Both the position numbers and the translations under genes were made by a program. The notes beneath the pieces are model-generated. The model ran no database searches. It was not told where the DNA came from and saw only the letters and a program-made list of their open reading frames with translations. Positions 43,391 through 51,605 of a stretch of DNA of 64,000 nt are shown here, piece by piece. How positions within the stretch are numbered: the first letter of the stretch is position 1; every line of letters starts with the position of its first letter. This stretch comes from DASWJZ01 sp963761005 (GTDB taxonomy: Bacteria; Pseudomonadota; Alphaproteobacteria; Rhizobiales; Afifellaceae): positions 186,001-250,000 of the forward strand of contig CAVXFK010000013.1 in the NCBI GenBank assembly GCA_963761005.1, written 5' to 3'.

Positions 43391-44647
43391 TCAGACGCGG
43401 CGGAGGACCAGCGAAGCGTTGGTGCCGCCGAAGCCGAAGGAGTTGGAGAGCGCGACATCGATTCGCTTCTCCTTCGCCTTGAGCGGCACGAGGTCGATCG
43501 GCGTTTCGACCGACGGGTTCTCGAGATTGAGCGTCGGGGGAGCGACGCCGTCGCGCATTGCAAGCAGGCAGAAGATCGCTTCGACCGCGCCGGCGGCGCC
43601 GAGCAGGTGGCCGATTGCCGACTTGGTTGAAGACATGGTGAGCTGGCCCGCCGCGTTTCCCATCACGCGTTCGACCGCGGCAAGCTCGATTCCGTCGGCC
43701 ATGGTCGAGGTTCCATGCGCGTTGACGTAGTCGACCTCGCTCGGGTCGATGTTCGCACGCTTCAGCGCGGCGCGCATGCAGCGCTCCGCACCGTTGCCGT
43801 CCTCGGCGGGCGCCGTGATGTGGAAAGCATCGCCCGAGAGCCCGTAGCCGATCACCTCGCCGTGGATCGTCGCTCCGCGCGCCTTTGCGTGCTCGAGCTC
43901 CTCGAGCACCACGGCGCCGGCCCCCTCGCCCATCACGAAGCCGTCGCGGTCGCGATCGTAGGGGCGCGAGCCCTCCTTGGGACGGTCGTTGAAATGTGTG
44001 GATAGCGCGCGGCATGCGGCGAAGCCGGCAAGCGAGATTCGCACCACCGGAGACTCTGTGCCGCCGGCGACCATCACGTCTGCGTCGCCGAGCGCGATCA
44101 GACGCGCCGCATCGCCGATCGCGTGCGCGCCGGTCGAGCAGGCGGTGACGACGGCATGATTCGGGCCTTTCAGCCCGTGCTTGATCGACACGTAGCCGGA
44201 CGCGAGATTGATCAGGCGCCCTGGAATGAAGAACGGGGAGATGCGTCGCGGACCGCGCTCGTGCAGCGTGATGCCCGCTTCGACGATACCGCCGATGCCG
44301 CCGATCCCCGATCCGATCAGGACGCCGGTCGCATACTGGTCTTCGTCGCTCTTCGGATGCCAGCCGGCGCTTGCCAGCGCCTCATCGGCGGCAGCCATCG
44401 CGAAGACGATGAAATCGTCGACCTTGCGCTGCTCCTTCGGCTCCATCGAGAGGTCGGGATTGAAGGTGCCGTCGGAGCCGTCGCCGCGCGGAATCACGCA
44501 GGCGATCTGGCAGGGAAGATCGTCAACTGCGAAGGTGGTGATGCGCGCGGCGCCGCTTTCGCCCGCCTTGAGCCGCGCCCATGAGACTTCGACGCCGCTC
44601 CCAAGCGGCGTCACCATGCCCATTCCGGTGACGACGACGCGCCGCAC
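43391..44647 (-). CDS. fabF: 3-oxoacyl-ACP synthase II
   Basis: A 418-residue beta-ketoacyl-ACP synthase, the elongating condensing enzyme of fatty acid synthesis. The catalytic Cys170 is in VTACSTGAHA; the two active-site histidines are in NAHGTSTMADG and KSAIGHLLGAAGAVE. It follows acpP by 21 bases on the minus strand. The closing residues (SNSFGFGGTNASLVLRRV) are the usual family end. Confidence 0.97.
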   Translation of the reverse strand: MRRVVVTGMGMVTPLGSGVEVSWARLKAGESGAARITTFAVDDLPCQIACVIPRGDGSDGTFNPDLSMEPKEQRKVDDFIVFAMAAADEALASAGWHPKSDEDQYATGVLIGSGIGGIGGIVEAGITLHERGPRRISPFFIPGRLINLASGYVSIKHGLKGPNHAVVTACSTGAHAIGDAARLIALGDADVMVAGGTESPVVRISLAGFAACRALSTHFNDRPKEGSRPYDRDRDGFVMGEGAGAVVLEELEHAKARGATIHGEVIGYGLSGDAFHITAPAEDGNGAERCMRAALKRANIDPSEVDYVNAHGTSTMADGIELAAVERVMGNAAGQLTMSSTKSAIGHLLGAAGAVEAIFCLLAMRDGVAPPTLNLENPSVETPIDLVPLKAKEKRIDVALSNSFGFGGTNASLVLRRV

Positions 44648-44668
44648 GTTGGGGATCTGGTCCCTTGG

Positions 44669-44911
44669 TCAGGAAGTGCTCTTCTCCAGGAAGCGGACCG
44701 CATCGCCGACAGTCAGGATGGTCTCCGCCGCGTCATCCGGAATCTCGACGCCGAACTCCTCCTCGAAGGCCATGACGAGTTCAACGGTATCGAGGCTGTC
44801 GGCGCCAAGATCGTCAATGAAGCTCGCGTCCTTGGAGACCTTTTCCTCTTCCACGCCGAGATGCTCGACGACGATCTTCTTGACGCGCGCCTCGATGCTG
44901 TTGTCGCTCAT
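44669..44911 (-). CDS. acpP: Acyl carrier protein
   Basis: An 80-residue acidic carrier protein. The phosphopantetheine attachment Ser39 is in the canonical DSLDTVELVM. The protein starts MSDNSIEARV at ATG 44909-44911, behind GAGGAAGAGG. It sits between fabG and fabF, but a strong hairpin with a short T-run lies 46 bases upstream of its start, so its expression may be set separately from fabDG. Confidence 0.97.
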   Translation of the reverse strand: MSDNSIEARVKKIVVEHLGVEEEKVSKDASFIDDLGADSLDTVELVMAFEEEFGVEIPDDAAETILTVGDAVRFLEKSTS

Positions 44912-44956
44912 AACCTCTTCCTCATTTTCGGGCCGTCTCCCGACCCGGAACATACA

Positions 44957-44986
44957 CAAAAGCCGCGAAGCGGGGGCTTCAGCGGC
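44957..44986 (-). terminator. Intrinsic terminator or attenuator between fabG and acpP
   Basis: Reading the minus strand, GCCGCTGAAGC pairs with GCTTCGCGGC (one bulged base) around CCCC and is followed by TTTTGTGT. It lies about 100 bases after fabG and 46 before acpP, in the direction of both genes. Confidence 0.7.
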
Positions 44987-45086
44987 AATTCACCGGGCTC
45001 AAGGTGTCTTTCTGGCGGTCGTTAACACGTTTCATTCGGCTTGACCAGCAGCGGAAATCCGCCTTTTCGGGAGCTCTTTTGTGGCC

Positions 45087-45827
45087 TCAGATCATGACCA
45101 TCCCGCCGTTCACGTGAAGCGTCTGGCCGGTGACATAGGCGGCTTCCACGCTCGCCAGATAGACGACCGCGGCGGCCACCTCCGCACCGCTTCCGAGCCG
45201 CCCCGCGGGGATCGTGCCGAGGATCGATTCGCGCTGCTTCTCGTTCAGCTTGCCCGTCATGGCGCTATCGATGAAGCCGGGCGCCACGCAGTTGACGGTG
45301 ATGCCGCGGCTCGCGACCTCCTGGGCGAGCGCCTTCGACATGCCGATCATGCCGGCTTTCGAGGCGGCGTAGTTCGCCTGGCCCGCGTTGCCGGTCACGC
45401 CGACGACCGAGGTAATACCGACGATGCGGCCGAAGCGCTGCCGCATCATGCCCTTGAGGGCCGAGCGCGAGAGTCGGAACGCCGCTTCGAGATTGACGCG
45501 AACCACGAGCTCGAAATCCTCATCCTTCATGCGGACCGCGAGCCCGTCGCGGGTGAGCCCGGCGTTGTTCACCAGGATGTCGAGGCCGCCCATCAGCCGC
45601 TCCGCTTCGGGCACGAGCGCATCGACCGCAGCCGCGTCCGCAAGGTCGGCAGGCGCGACATGCACGCGTCCGTCGAGCTTAGCCGCAAGCCCCTGCAGCG
45701 CGTCGACGCGGGTGCCGGAGAGTGTGACGATTGCACCCTGTGCATGAAGCGCCTCGGCGATCGCCCCGCCGATGCCGCCGCTCGCGCCCGTGACGAGCGC
45801 GCGCTTCCCCTCAAGACTGAACATCAC
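45087..45827 (-). CDS. fabG: 3-oxoacyl-ACP reductase
   Basis: A 246-residue short-chain dehydrogenase that reduces beta-ketoacyl-ACP with NADPH. The cofactor motif TGASGGIG is at residues 13-20, NNAG at 87-90, and the catalytic residues are Ser140, Tyr153 and Lys157 (YAASK). Length and the ending TLHVNGGMVMI are typical of FabG. It follows fabD by 60 bases in the fatty acid synthesis cluster. Confidence 0.96.
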   Translation of the reverse strand: MMFSLEGKRALVTGASGGIGGAIAEALHAQGAIVTLSGTRVDALQGLAAKLDGRVHVAPADLADAAAVDALVPEAERLMGGLDILVNNAGLTRDGLAVRMKDEDFELVVRVNLEAAFRLSRSALKGMMRQRFGRIVGITSVVGVTGNAGQANYAASKAGMIGMSKALAQEVASRGITVNCVAPGFIDSAMTGKLNEKQRESILGTIPAGRLGSGAEVAAAVVYLASVEAAYVTGQTLHVNGGMVMI

Positions 45828-45887
45828 GTCTCCCTGGTGCTGTCCTTCGGCAGGTTCCTGGACCTCAGCGATGTCATTCAGAGCGTA

Positions 45888-46835
45888 CTAGGCATTCAGT
45901 TCCGCCGCGAGTGCCTTCGCGTCGTCGGGCGTGCCGACTGCACTTGCGACTGCGTCGGGCGCCGTGCGCTTGGCAAGACCGGTCAGCACTTTTCCAGCCC
46001 CGATCTCGACCAGCCGCGTCACGCCGTTTGCCGCAAGCCATGCCATCGACTCCCGCCAGCGCACCGTGCCGGTCACCTGCTCGACCAGCCGCTGACGAAT
46101 CTCGGTCGGATCGCTGAGCGCCGCGGCAAGCACGTTCGCAACGACAGGCACTGCCGGCGGATGGATCTTTGCGCCGGCAAGCGCATTCGCCATTACCTCC
46201 GCCGCCGGCTCCATCAGCGCGCAGTGGAAAGGTGCGGAGACGGAAAGAAGCGTGGCACGGCGCGCGCCTTTTCCCTTGGCGATCTCAATCGCGCGCTCCA
46301 CCGCCGATTTGTGGCCGGAGACAACCACCTGTCCCGGCGCGTTGTCGTTCGCGACCTCGCACACCTCGTCGGCCGTGGCCGCGGCCCTGGCGACCTCTTC
46401 GGCCGCCGCAAGGTCCAGCCCAAGCAGCGCCGCCATTGCTCCGACCCCCTTCGGCACCGCCTTCTGCATCGCGTCGCCGCGGATCCGTAAGAGCCGCGCC
46501 GCATCGCCTATCGAGAAGCTGCCGGCCGCCGCGAGCGCAGAATATTCGCCGAGCGAATGCCCGGCGACGTAGCTCGCATGCGAGGCGACGGTGACGCCCT
46601 CCGCCTCGAGCGCCTTAAGCGCGGCGAGGCTGACGGCCATCAGCCCCGGTTGGGCGTTCCGGGTCAGCGTCAGGACGTCTTCCGGCCCCTCGAAGATGAT
46701 CCTGGAGAGCTTCTCGCCGAGCGCCTCGTCGACTTCGTCGAAGACCGCACGCGCCGCCGGGACCGCGTCCGAGAGCGCCTTTCCCATGCCGACGGCCTGG
46801 CTCCCCTGGCCGGGGAAGAGGAATGCGGTCGTCAT
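45888..46835 (-). CDS. fabD: Malonyl-CoA:ACP transacylase
   Basis: A 315-residue acyltransferase that loads malonyl groups onto ACP. It starts FLFPGQGSQAVGMGK, and the nucleophile Ser94 is in GHSLGEYSAL. The conserved QVVVSGH and PFHCALM segments, the second holding the catalytic His, are present. Start ATG 46833-46835 follows GGGAGGCCC; an in-frame start at 46865 would add ten residues absent from homologues. It is the first gene of the minus-strand fab series and is divergent from rpsF. Confidence 0.96.
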   Translation of the reverse strand: MTTAFLFPGQGSQAVGMGKALSDAVPAARAVFDEVDEALGEKLSRIIFEGPEDVLTLTRNAQPGLMAVSLAALKALEAEGVTVASHASYVAGHSLGEYSALAAAGSFSIGDAARLLRIRGDAMQKAVPKGVGAMAALLGLDLAAAEEVARAAATADEVCEVANDNAPGQVVVSGHKSAVERAIEIAKGKGARRATLLSVSAPFHCALMEPAAEVMANALAGAKIHPPAVPVVANVLAAALSDPTEIRQRLVEQVTGTVRWRESMAWLAANGVTRLVEIGAGKVLTGLAKRTAPDAVASAVGTPDDAKALAAELNA

Positions 46836-47180
46836 CGGGCCTCCCGTGCGTTTCGGCCGATCCACACCGCATGGACGCGAGTGTCAAGCCGCGGCACGCC
46901 CGGCACGGCTCGGCGCCGGGCACACCCGGCGGACGCCCCGTTCGCCTTGCGTTTGGCGCGTTTTGCCGTATATAGCGCGCTTCCACGACCGGCTTCGGCC
47001 GGGGGCTTAACGGAAAAGCGGGCCCATCTCACTTTGGATGGCCCGCAGGATCGGATGCCGATCCGGTTTCCCGTGTCTCCGCTCTCGAAGACGTCGCGAG
47101 CCTTTCCGCGGGCTATCCCGCACGAGGCTTCGATGGGGCTCCGCGCCAGGCCGATCGTGTCAAGGAAAGGCTAAAGACGA
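46836..47180. promoter_or_regulatory. Divergent fabD/rpsF promoter region and rpsF leader
   Basis: About 345 bp without a gene. On the plus strand TTGCGT (46947-46952), a 16-base spacer and TATATA (46969-46974) form a plausible promoter for the ribosomal-protein operon, giving a leader of roughly 200 bases with two adjacent hairpins (47018-47046 and 47048-47064). The first 100 bases beside fabD are very GC-rich; no clear fabD promoter was identified. Confidence 0.5.
47018..47064 (+). promoter_or_regulatory. Tandem hairpins in the rpsF leader
   Basis: First hairpin: GCGGGCCCATC (47018-47028) pairs with GGATGGCCCGC (47036-47046) with one bulged C. Second: GGATCGG (47048-47054) pairs with CCGATCC (47058-47064). 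Neither is followed by a T-run. They could form a ribosomal-protein binding structure (S6:S18 leaders regulate this operon in many bacteria) or only stabilise the leader. Confidence 0.45.
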
Positions 47181-47558
47181 ATGGCATTCTACGAACATGT
47201 TTTCCTGACCCGGCAGGATGTGTCGGGCCAGCGCGTCGATGAGCTGGTCGAGCAGTTCAAGGGCGTGATTTCGACCGCCGGCGGCAGCGTCGGCAAGACC
47301 GAATACTGGGGTTTGAAGAACCTCTCCTTTCGCATCGCCAAGAACCGCAAGGCGCACTTCACACTGATGAACCTCGACGCGCCGCACGACGCGGTGAACG
47401 AGATGGAGCGGCAGATGAGCCTCAACGAGGACATCCTCCGCTTTCTGACGGTGCGCGTCGACAAGCTCGAGGAAGAGCCGTCGGTGCAAATGCAGAAGAA
47501 AGAGCGCGACGAGCGCCGCAAGCGCGACCGCGAGCGTCGCCGCGACGACGAGGAGTAG
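47181..47558 (+). CDS. rpsF: Small ribosomal subunit protein S6
   Basis: A 125-residue S6 protein, which binds S18 on the 30S platform. It starts AFYEHVFLTRQDVSGQ and has GGSVGKTEYWGLKNLSFRIAKNRKAHF, the typical alphaproteobacterial sequence, with a C-terminal Arg/Glu-rich tail (ERDERRKRDRERRRDDEE). It is the first gene of the rpsF-rpsR-rplI operon, followed four bases later by rpsR. Confidence 0.97.
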   Translation: MAFYEHVFLTRQDVSGQRVDELVEQFKGVISTAGGSVGKTEYWGLKNLSFRIAKNRKAHFTLMNLDAPHDAVNEMERQMSLNEDILRFLTVRVDKLEEEPSVQMQKKERDERRKRDRERRRDDEE

Positions 47559-47562
47559 ACCG

Positions 47563-47811
47563 ATGGTCGATATCGCACAGCTCCCGACCCGCCGCCCGTT
47601 CCACCGGCGCCGCAAGACCTGCCCGTTCTCCGGCGACGGCGCGCCTCTCATCGACTACAAGGACGTGAAGCTCCTCGAGCGCTACATCTCGGAGCGCGGC
47701 AAGATCGTGCCTTCGCGCATCACGGCGGTCTCCGCCAAGAAGCAGCGCGAGCTCGCGCGGGCGATCAAGCGCGCCCGCTTTCTCGGCCTCCTGCCCTACG
47801 TTTTGAAGTAG
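47563..47811 (+). CDS. rpsR: Small ribosomal subunit protein S18
   Basis: An 82-residue basic protein with the S18 signature: IDYKDVKLLERYISERGKIVPSRITAVSAKKQREL and the C-terminal IKRARFLGLLPYVLK. The N-terminal PFHRRRKTCPFSG matches the alphaproteobacterial form. It starts four bases after rpsF, so the partners S6 and S18 are made together. Confidence 0.97.
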   Translation: MVDIAQLPTRRPFHRRRKTCPFSGDGAPLIDYKDVKLLERYISERGKIVPSRITAVSAKKQRELARAIKRARFLGLLPYVLK

Positions 47812-47830
47812 GCCGAGGCCATCCGCTGGA

Positions 47831-47849
47831 GCGGCCCATGGTGGGCCGC
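47831..47849 (+). promoter_or_regulatory. Hairpin between rpsR and rplI
   Basis: Perfect 8-bp stem GCGGCCCA / TGGGCCGC with loop TGG, 20 bases after the rpsR stop and 38 before rplI, with no T-run. Probably an RNA processing or stability element that lets rplI be expressed differently from rpsF-rpsR. Confidence 0.5.
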
Positions 47850-47886
47850 CCCTAACCGCTCGTTGCGGGACAGCAAGGAGACCGAA

Positions 47887-48474
47887 ATGGAAGTGATTCT
47901 CTTGGAGCGCATCGCGCGGCTCGGCCAGATGGGCGACGTCGTTCGCGTGAAGAACGGCTACGCGCGGAACTATCTCCTGCCACAGGGCAAGGCGCTTCGC
48001 GCCAACGCCGAGAGCCGCCAGCGCTTCGAGCGCGAGAAGGTGCAGCTTGAGGCGCGCAACCTCGAAGCCCGAAAGGAGGCCGAGGCGATCGCCGAGAAGC
48101 TGACCGGCCAGAGCTTCGTCGTGATTCGCCAGGCCGGCGAGACCGGCCAGCTCTACGGTTCGGTGTCGACGCGCGACATCGCCGAGACCGCGTCCGCGGG
48201 CGGCTTCACGATCGAGCGCCGCCAGGTGCGGCTCGACCGCGCCATCAAGACGATCGGCCTGCACGAGGTGAAGATCACGCTTCACCCGGAGGTGGAGGTG
48301 CCGATCACGATCAACGTCGCACGCTCAAGCGACGAGGCCGAGCGCCAGGCGCGTGGCGAGGACCTGACACGGCCCGACGCGCTCGTCGAAGAGGTGCCGG
48401 AGGAGGCTCCGCCGGAAGAGGCCGCCGAGGGAGAAGAGCCCCCCGAGGCCGGGCAGCCGACCGAGCAGGCCTGA
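47887..48474 (+). CDS. rplI: Large ribosomal subunit protein L9
   Basis: A 195-residue L9 protein. The N-terminal RNA-binding domain shows MEVILLERIARLGQMGDVVRVKNGYARNYLLP, the central helix spans about residues 45-75, and the C-terminal domain covers about 80-150. A Glu/Pro-rich acidic tail of about 35 residues extends beyond the E. coli protein (149 residues), as in other Rhizobiales. Start ATG 47887 follows AAGGAGACC. Confidence 0.96.
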   Translation: MEVILLERIARLGQMGDVVRVKNGYARNYLLPQGKALRANAESRQRFEREKVQLEARNLEARKEAEAIAEKLTGQSFVVIRQAGETGQLYGSVSTRDIAETASAGGFTIERRQVRLDRAIKTIGLHEVKITLHPEVEVPITINVARSSDEAERQARGEDLTRPDALVEEVPEEAPPEEAAEGEEPPEAGQPTEQA

Positions 48475-48637
48475 CGCGGGCGGGCGCTGCCCGTCCCGAT
48501 CCCGATCGCCCCGGACGCAACACCGCACCGGAATCGCGAGGTTGACCCCCGCGGTTTCGTCCACGGATTGTTGCGTCGCGCCGCAAACCGTATTTGAATG
48601 CACGGGTTGCGCATCCACGCGGGGCAAGGAAAGTGCA

Positions 48638-49891
48638 ATGAACCGTTGGCTGGACCGCCTTCTGACGCGGATCGTCCGGCGCGGCCGGCTTCAGGTGACC
48701 TGGTCTGATGGTGGCGTTTCCGTCTACGGCGACGGAGCGGGGCTCTCCGCGCACGTCGCCTTTCGCGACCGGCGCACCGAGTGGCGGGTGCTCAGGAACC
48801 CGGAACTCGCCGTCGGCGAAGCCTACATGGACGGCGCGATCGTCTTCCCGGAGGACACGCTCCTGGATTTCCTCATGCTCCTGAACGAGAACTGGAACGA
48901 GTTCAGGCGCGAGCCGCTCTACGCCTCCTTGTCGCGTTTCCGCTTCCTGGCCCGCCCATTTGTGCAGAACAACTCGATGTTCCGCGCGCGGCGGAACATC
49001 AAGCACCATTACGATCTCGACGGCCGCATCTACCGCCTCTTCCTCGATTCCGACATGCAGTATTCGTGCGCCTATTTCGACCGGCCGGGCGCCGAGCTCG
49101 AAGAGGCGCAGTGGGCGAAGAAGCGACACCTCGCGTCGAAGCTCGCGCTCGGCCCTGGCCAGAAGGTGCTCGACATCGGTTCGGGTTGGGGCGGTCTCGG
49201 CCTCTTCCTCGCCGACTTCTTCGACGTCGACGTCACCGGCGTCACGCTGTCGACCGAGCAGCACGCGATTTCGAATCAGCGCGCCCGCGAGCGCGGACTC
49301 GACAGGCGCGCGCGTTTCGAGCTCAAGGACTATCGCGCGCTCGATCAGAAATTCGACCGCATCGTCTCCGTCGGCATGTTCGAGCATGTCGGCGCCCCGC
49401 GTTACGGTGAGTTCTTCGCCGCCGCTGCGTCGCTTCTGAAAGACAACGGGACGATGCTGCTCCATTCGATCGGCCGTAGCGGCCCGCCGACGACGACCAA
49501 TTCCTGGATCGCGAAATACATCTTCCCCGGCGGCTACATTCCCGCGCTCTCGGAAGTGCTGAAGGCTGTGGAGCGCGTCGGGCTCTTCGTGACCGACATC
49601 GAGATCCTGCGTCTCCATTATGCCGAGACGCTGCACGCTTGGCGCGACCGCTTCCGGGCGCGCTGGGATGATGCCGCAGCGATCTACGACGAGCGCTTCT
49701 GCCGCATGTGGGACTTCTACCTCGCAGGATCGGAGGCAGCGTTTCGCTCAAGCGACATGATGGTCTTCCAGATTCAGATCACCAAGGAGCGCGAGGCGCT
49801 GCCGATCACGCGCGACTACATGACGGAGGCCGAAGCGGCGTTCCGCGACAGCAACGAGGGGCCCGAGTCGCTACGGCTCGCGGGCGAATAG
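48638..49891 (+). CDS. cfa: Cyclopropane-fatty-acyl-phospholipid synthase family methyltransferase
   Basis: A 417-residue SAM-dependent enzyme that methylenates unsaturated phospholipid acyl chains. An N-terminal lipid-binding region (about residues 1-130) precedes the Rossmann methyltransferase with KVLDIGSGWGGLGLFL, TLSTEQHAISNQRA and VSVGMFEHVGAPRYGEFF. The C-terminal AYFDRPG and YIFPGGYIPALSE are typical of the Cfa family. ATG 48638 follows CAAGGAAAG. It is probably transcribed alone between rplI and dnaB. A relative acting on another lipid cannot be excluded. Confidence 0.92.
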   Translation: MNRWLDRLLTRIVRRGRLQVTWSDGGVSVYGDGAGLSAHVAFRDRRTEWRVLRNPELAVGEAYMDGAIVFPEDTLLDFLMLLNENWNEFRREPLYASLSRFRFLARPFVQNNSMFRARRNIKHHYDLDGRIYRLFLDSDMQYSCAYFDRPGAELEEAQWAKKRHLASKLALGPGQKVLDIGSGWGGLGLFLADFFDVDVTGVTLSTEQHAISNQRARERGLDRRARFELKDYRALDQKFDRIVSVGMFEHVGAPRYGEFFAAAASLLKDNGTMLLHSIGRSGPPTTTNSWIAKYIFPGGYIPALSEVLKAVERVGLFVTDIEILRLHYAETLHAWRDRFRARWDDAAAIYDERFCRMWDFYLAGSEAAFRSSDMMVFQIQITKEREALPITRDYMTEAEAAFRDSNEGPESLRLAGE

Positions 49892-50035
49892 GCCGCGCTC
49901 GAAAATCAACCGTGATAATTTTCCCTCGGTGATTCGGTAGAATAACGAGCACGACGCCGGAAAGAGCGTCGGCTCGCCTGTTCACGCCGCGTCGCCCTAC
50001 CTATGACGGGGCGTGACGAGCAACCAGAAGAAACG

Positions 50036-51523
50036 ATGACGTTCGCCCATATCCTCCTTCCCGAAGACGAACCGATCCATCGCCAGGTCCCGCACAACAT
50101 CGAGGTGGAGCAGGCGCTGCTTGGCGCCATCCTGATCAACAACGAAGCCTTCTATCGCGTCTCCGATTTTCTCGAGCCGCTGCACTTCTTCGACCCGCTG
50201 CACCGGCAGATCTACGAGAAGTCTGCGCAGCTCATCCGGCTGAACAAGACCGCCGACCCGCGCACCATCAAGAGCTTCCTGAAGGAGAACGACAAGGTCG
50301 GCGAGATCACCGTCGCCGAGTATCTCGGGCGCCTCGCCTACGAGGCGACGACGATCATCAACGCGGACGATTACGGCCGCACCATCTACGACCTCGCGAT
50401 CCGGCGGAATCTGATCACCATCGGCGAGGACATGGTGAACATCGCCTACGAGGCGCCGGTCGACATGCCGCCGCGCGAGCAGATCGAGGACGCCGAGCGC
50501 CGGCTCTACGAGCTCGCCGAGACCGGCCGCTTCAATTCGGGCTTCCAGGGCTTTGCCGAAGCGCTGAAGACCGCGATCGACATGGCTGGCGCCGCCTACC
50601 AGCGCTCCGGCCACCTCTCCGGGTTAGCGACGGGTCTCGATGATTTGGACAGGATGATGGGCGGCCTGCAGAAGTCCGACCTCGTCATCCTCGCAGCGCG
50701 TCCGGCGATGGGGAAGTCGTCGCTTGCCTCCAATATCGGCTACAACATCGCCAAGGCCTGGGCCGGCGAACAACAGGCGGACGGCACCATCAAGACCGTC
50801 GACGGCGGCATTGTCGGCTTCTTCTCGCTCGAAATGTCGGCGGAGCAGCTCGCCACCCGCATCCTCGCCGAGCAGTCCGGCATCCCCTCCTCCGACATCC
50901 GCCGCGGCGCCATCCACGAGGATCAGTTCGATCGGATCGTGGAAGCCGCGCAGGAGATGCAGCGCATCCCCTTCTACATCGACCAGACCGGCGGCATCTC
51001 GATCAGCCAGCTCGCGGCGCGCGCACGCCGGCTAAAGCGGCAGCGCGGCCTCGACCTCCTCATCATCGATTATCTGCAGCTGATCCAAGGGACGACACGC
51101 CGCTCGTCTGAAAGCCGCGTGCAGGAGATCACCGAGATCACCACCAACCTCAAGGCTCTCGCGAAGGAGCTGAACGTCCCGATCCTGGCGCTCTCGCAGC
51201 TCTCGCGCCAAGTGGAATCGCGCGAAGACAAGCACCCGCAGCTTTCCGATCTGCGCGAATCCGGCTCCATCGAGCAGGACGCCGACGTCGTGCTCTTCAT
51301 CTATCGCGACGAATATTACTTGAAGAACCGCAAGCCCAAGGAGGGCACCGAAGAGTTCTTCAAGTGGATGGCGGAGATGGATCAGATGGCGGGCCGCGCC
51401 GAGGTCATCATCGGCAAGCAGCGCCACGGGCCGACCGGCACGATCGAGCTTCAGTTCGAGGCCGAAGTCACCCGCTTCTCCTCGATCGCGCGCGAGGACC
51501 ATCTGCCGGCCCGCGATGAATAG
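50036..51523 (+). CDS. dnaB: Replicative DNA helicase DnaB
   Basis: A 495-residue hexameric helicase that unwinds DNA ahead of the replication fork. The N-terminal domain (VPHNIEVEQALLGAILI, about residues 15-120) binds primase and helicase loader. The RecA-like domain has Walker A ARPAMGKSSLA near residue 220, FFSLEMSAEQLATR, Walker B LLIIDYLQLI and LSQLSRQVESREDKHPQLSDLRESGSIEQDAD split over its conserved end. ATG 50036 has a GAAGAA site; ATG 50003 upstream has none. No intein is present, although DnaB is a frequent intein host. Confidence 0.96.
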   Translation: MTFAHILLPEDEPIHRQVPHNIEVEQALLGAILINNEAFYRVSDFLEPLHFFDPLHRQIYEKSAQLIRLNKTADPRTIKSFLKENDKVGEITVAEYLGRLAYEATTIINADDYGRTIYDLAIRRNLITIGEDMVNIAYEAPVDMPPREQIEDAERRLYELAETGRFNSGFQGFAEALKTAIDMAGAAYQRSGHLSGLATGLDDLDRMMGGLQKSDLVILAARPAMGKSSLASNIGYNIAKAWAGEQQADGTIKTVDGGIVGFFSLEMSAEQLATRILAEQSGIPSSDIRRGAIHEDQFDRIVEAAQEMQRIPFYIDQTGGISISQLAARARRLKRQRGLDLLIIDYLQLIQGTTRRSSESRVQEITEITTNLKALAKELNVPILALSQLSRQVESREDKHPQLSDLRESGSIEQDADVVLFIYRDEYYLKNRKPKEGTEEFFKWMAEMDQMAGRAEVIIGKQRHGPTGTIELQFEAEVTRFSSIAREDHLPARDE

Positions 51524-51605
51524 GCGGCATGCCGCTTCCCTAGGCTCCCTCCCCTTTGCTACGAGCGCTGGAGCGGCTCATCGGGAGTGGAGCGGATTGC
51601 ACCAG

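Noticed and set aside
48479..48499. Terminator after rplI
   Set aside because: A GC-rich stem with a bulge can be drawn but no T-run follows; too weak to call.
49938..49943. dnaB promoter with -10 TAGAAT
   Set aside because: The -10 is good but no acceptable -35 lies 16-18 bases upstream; left uncalled.
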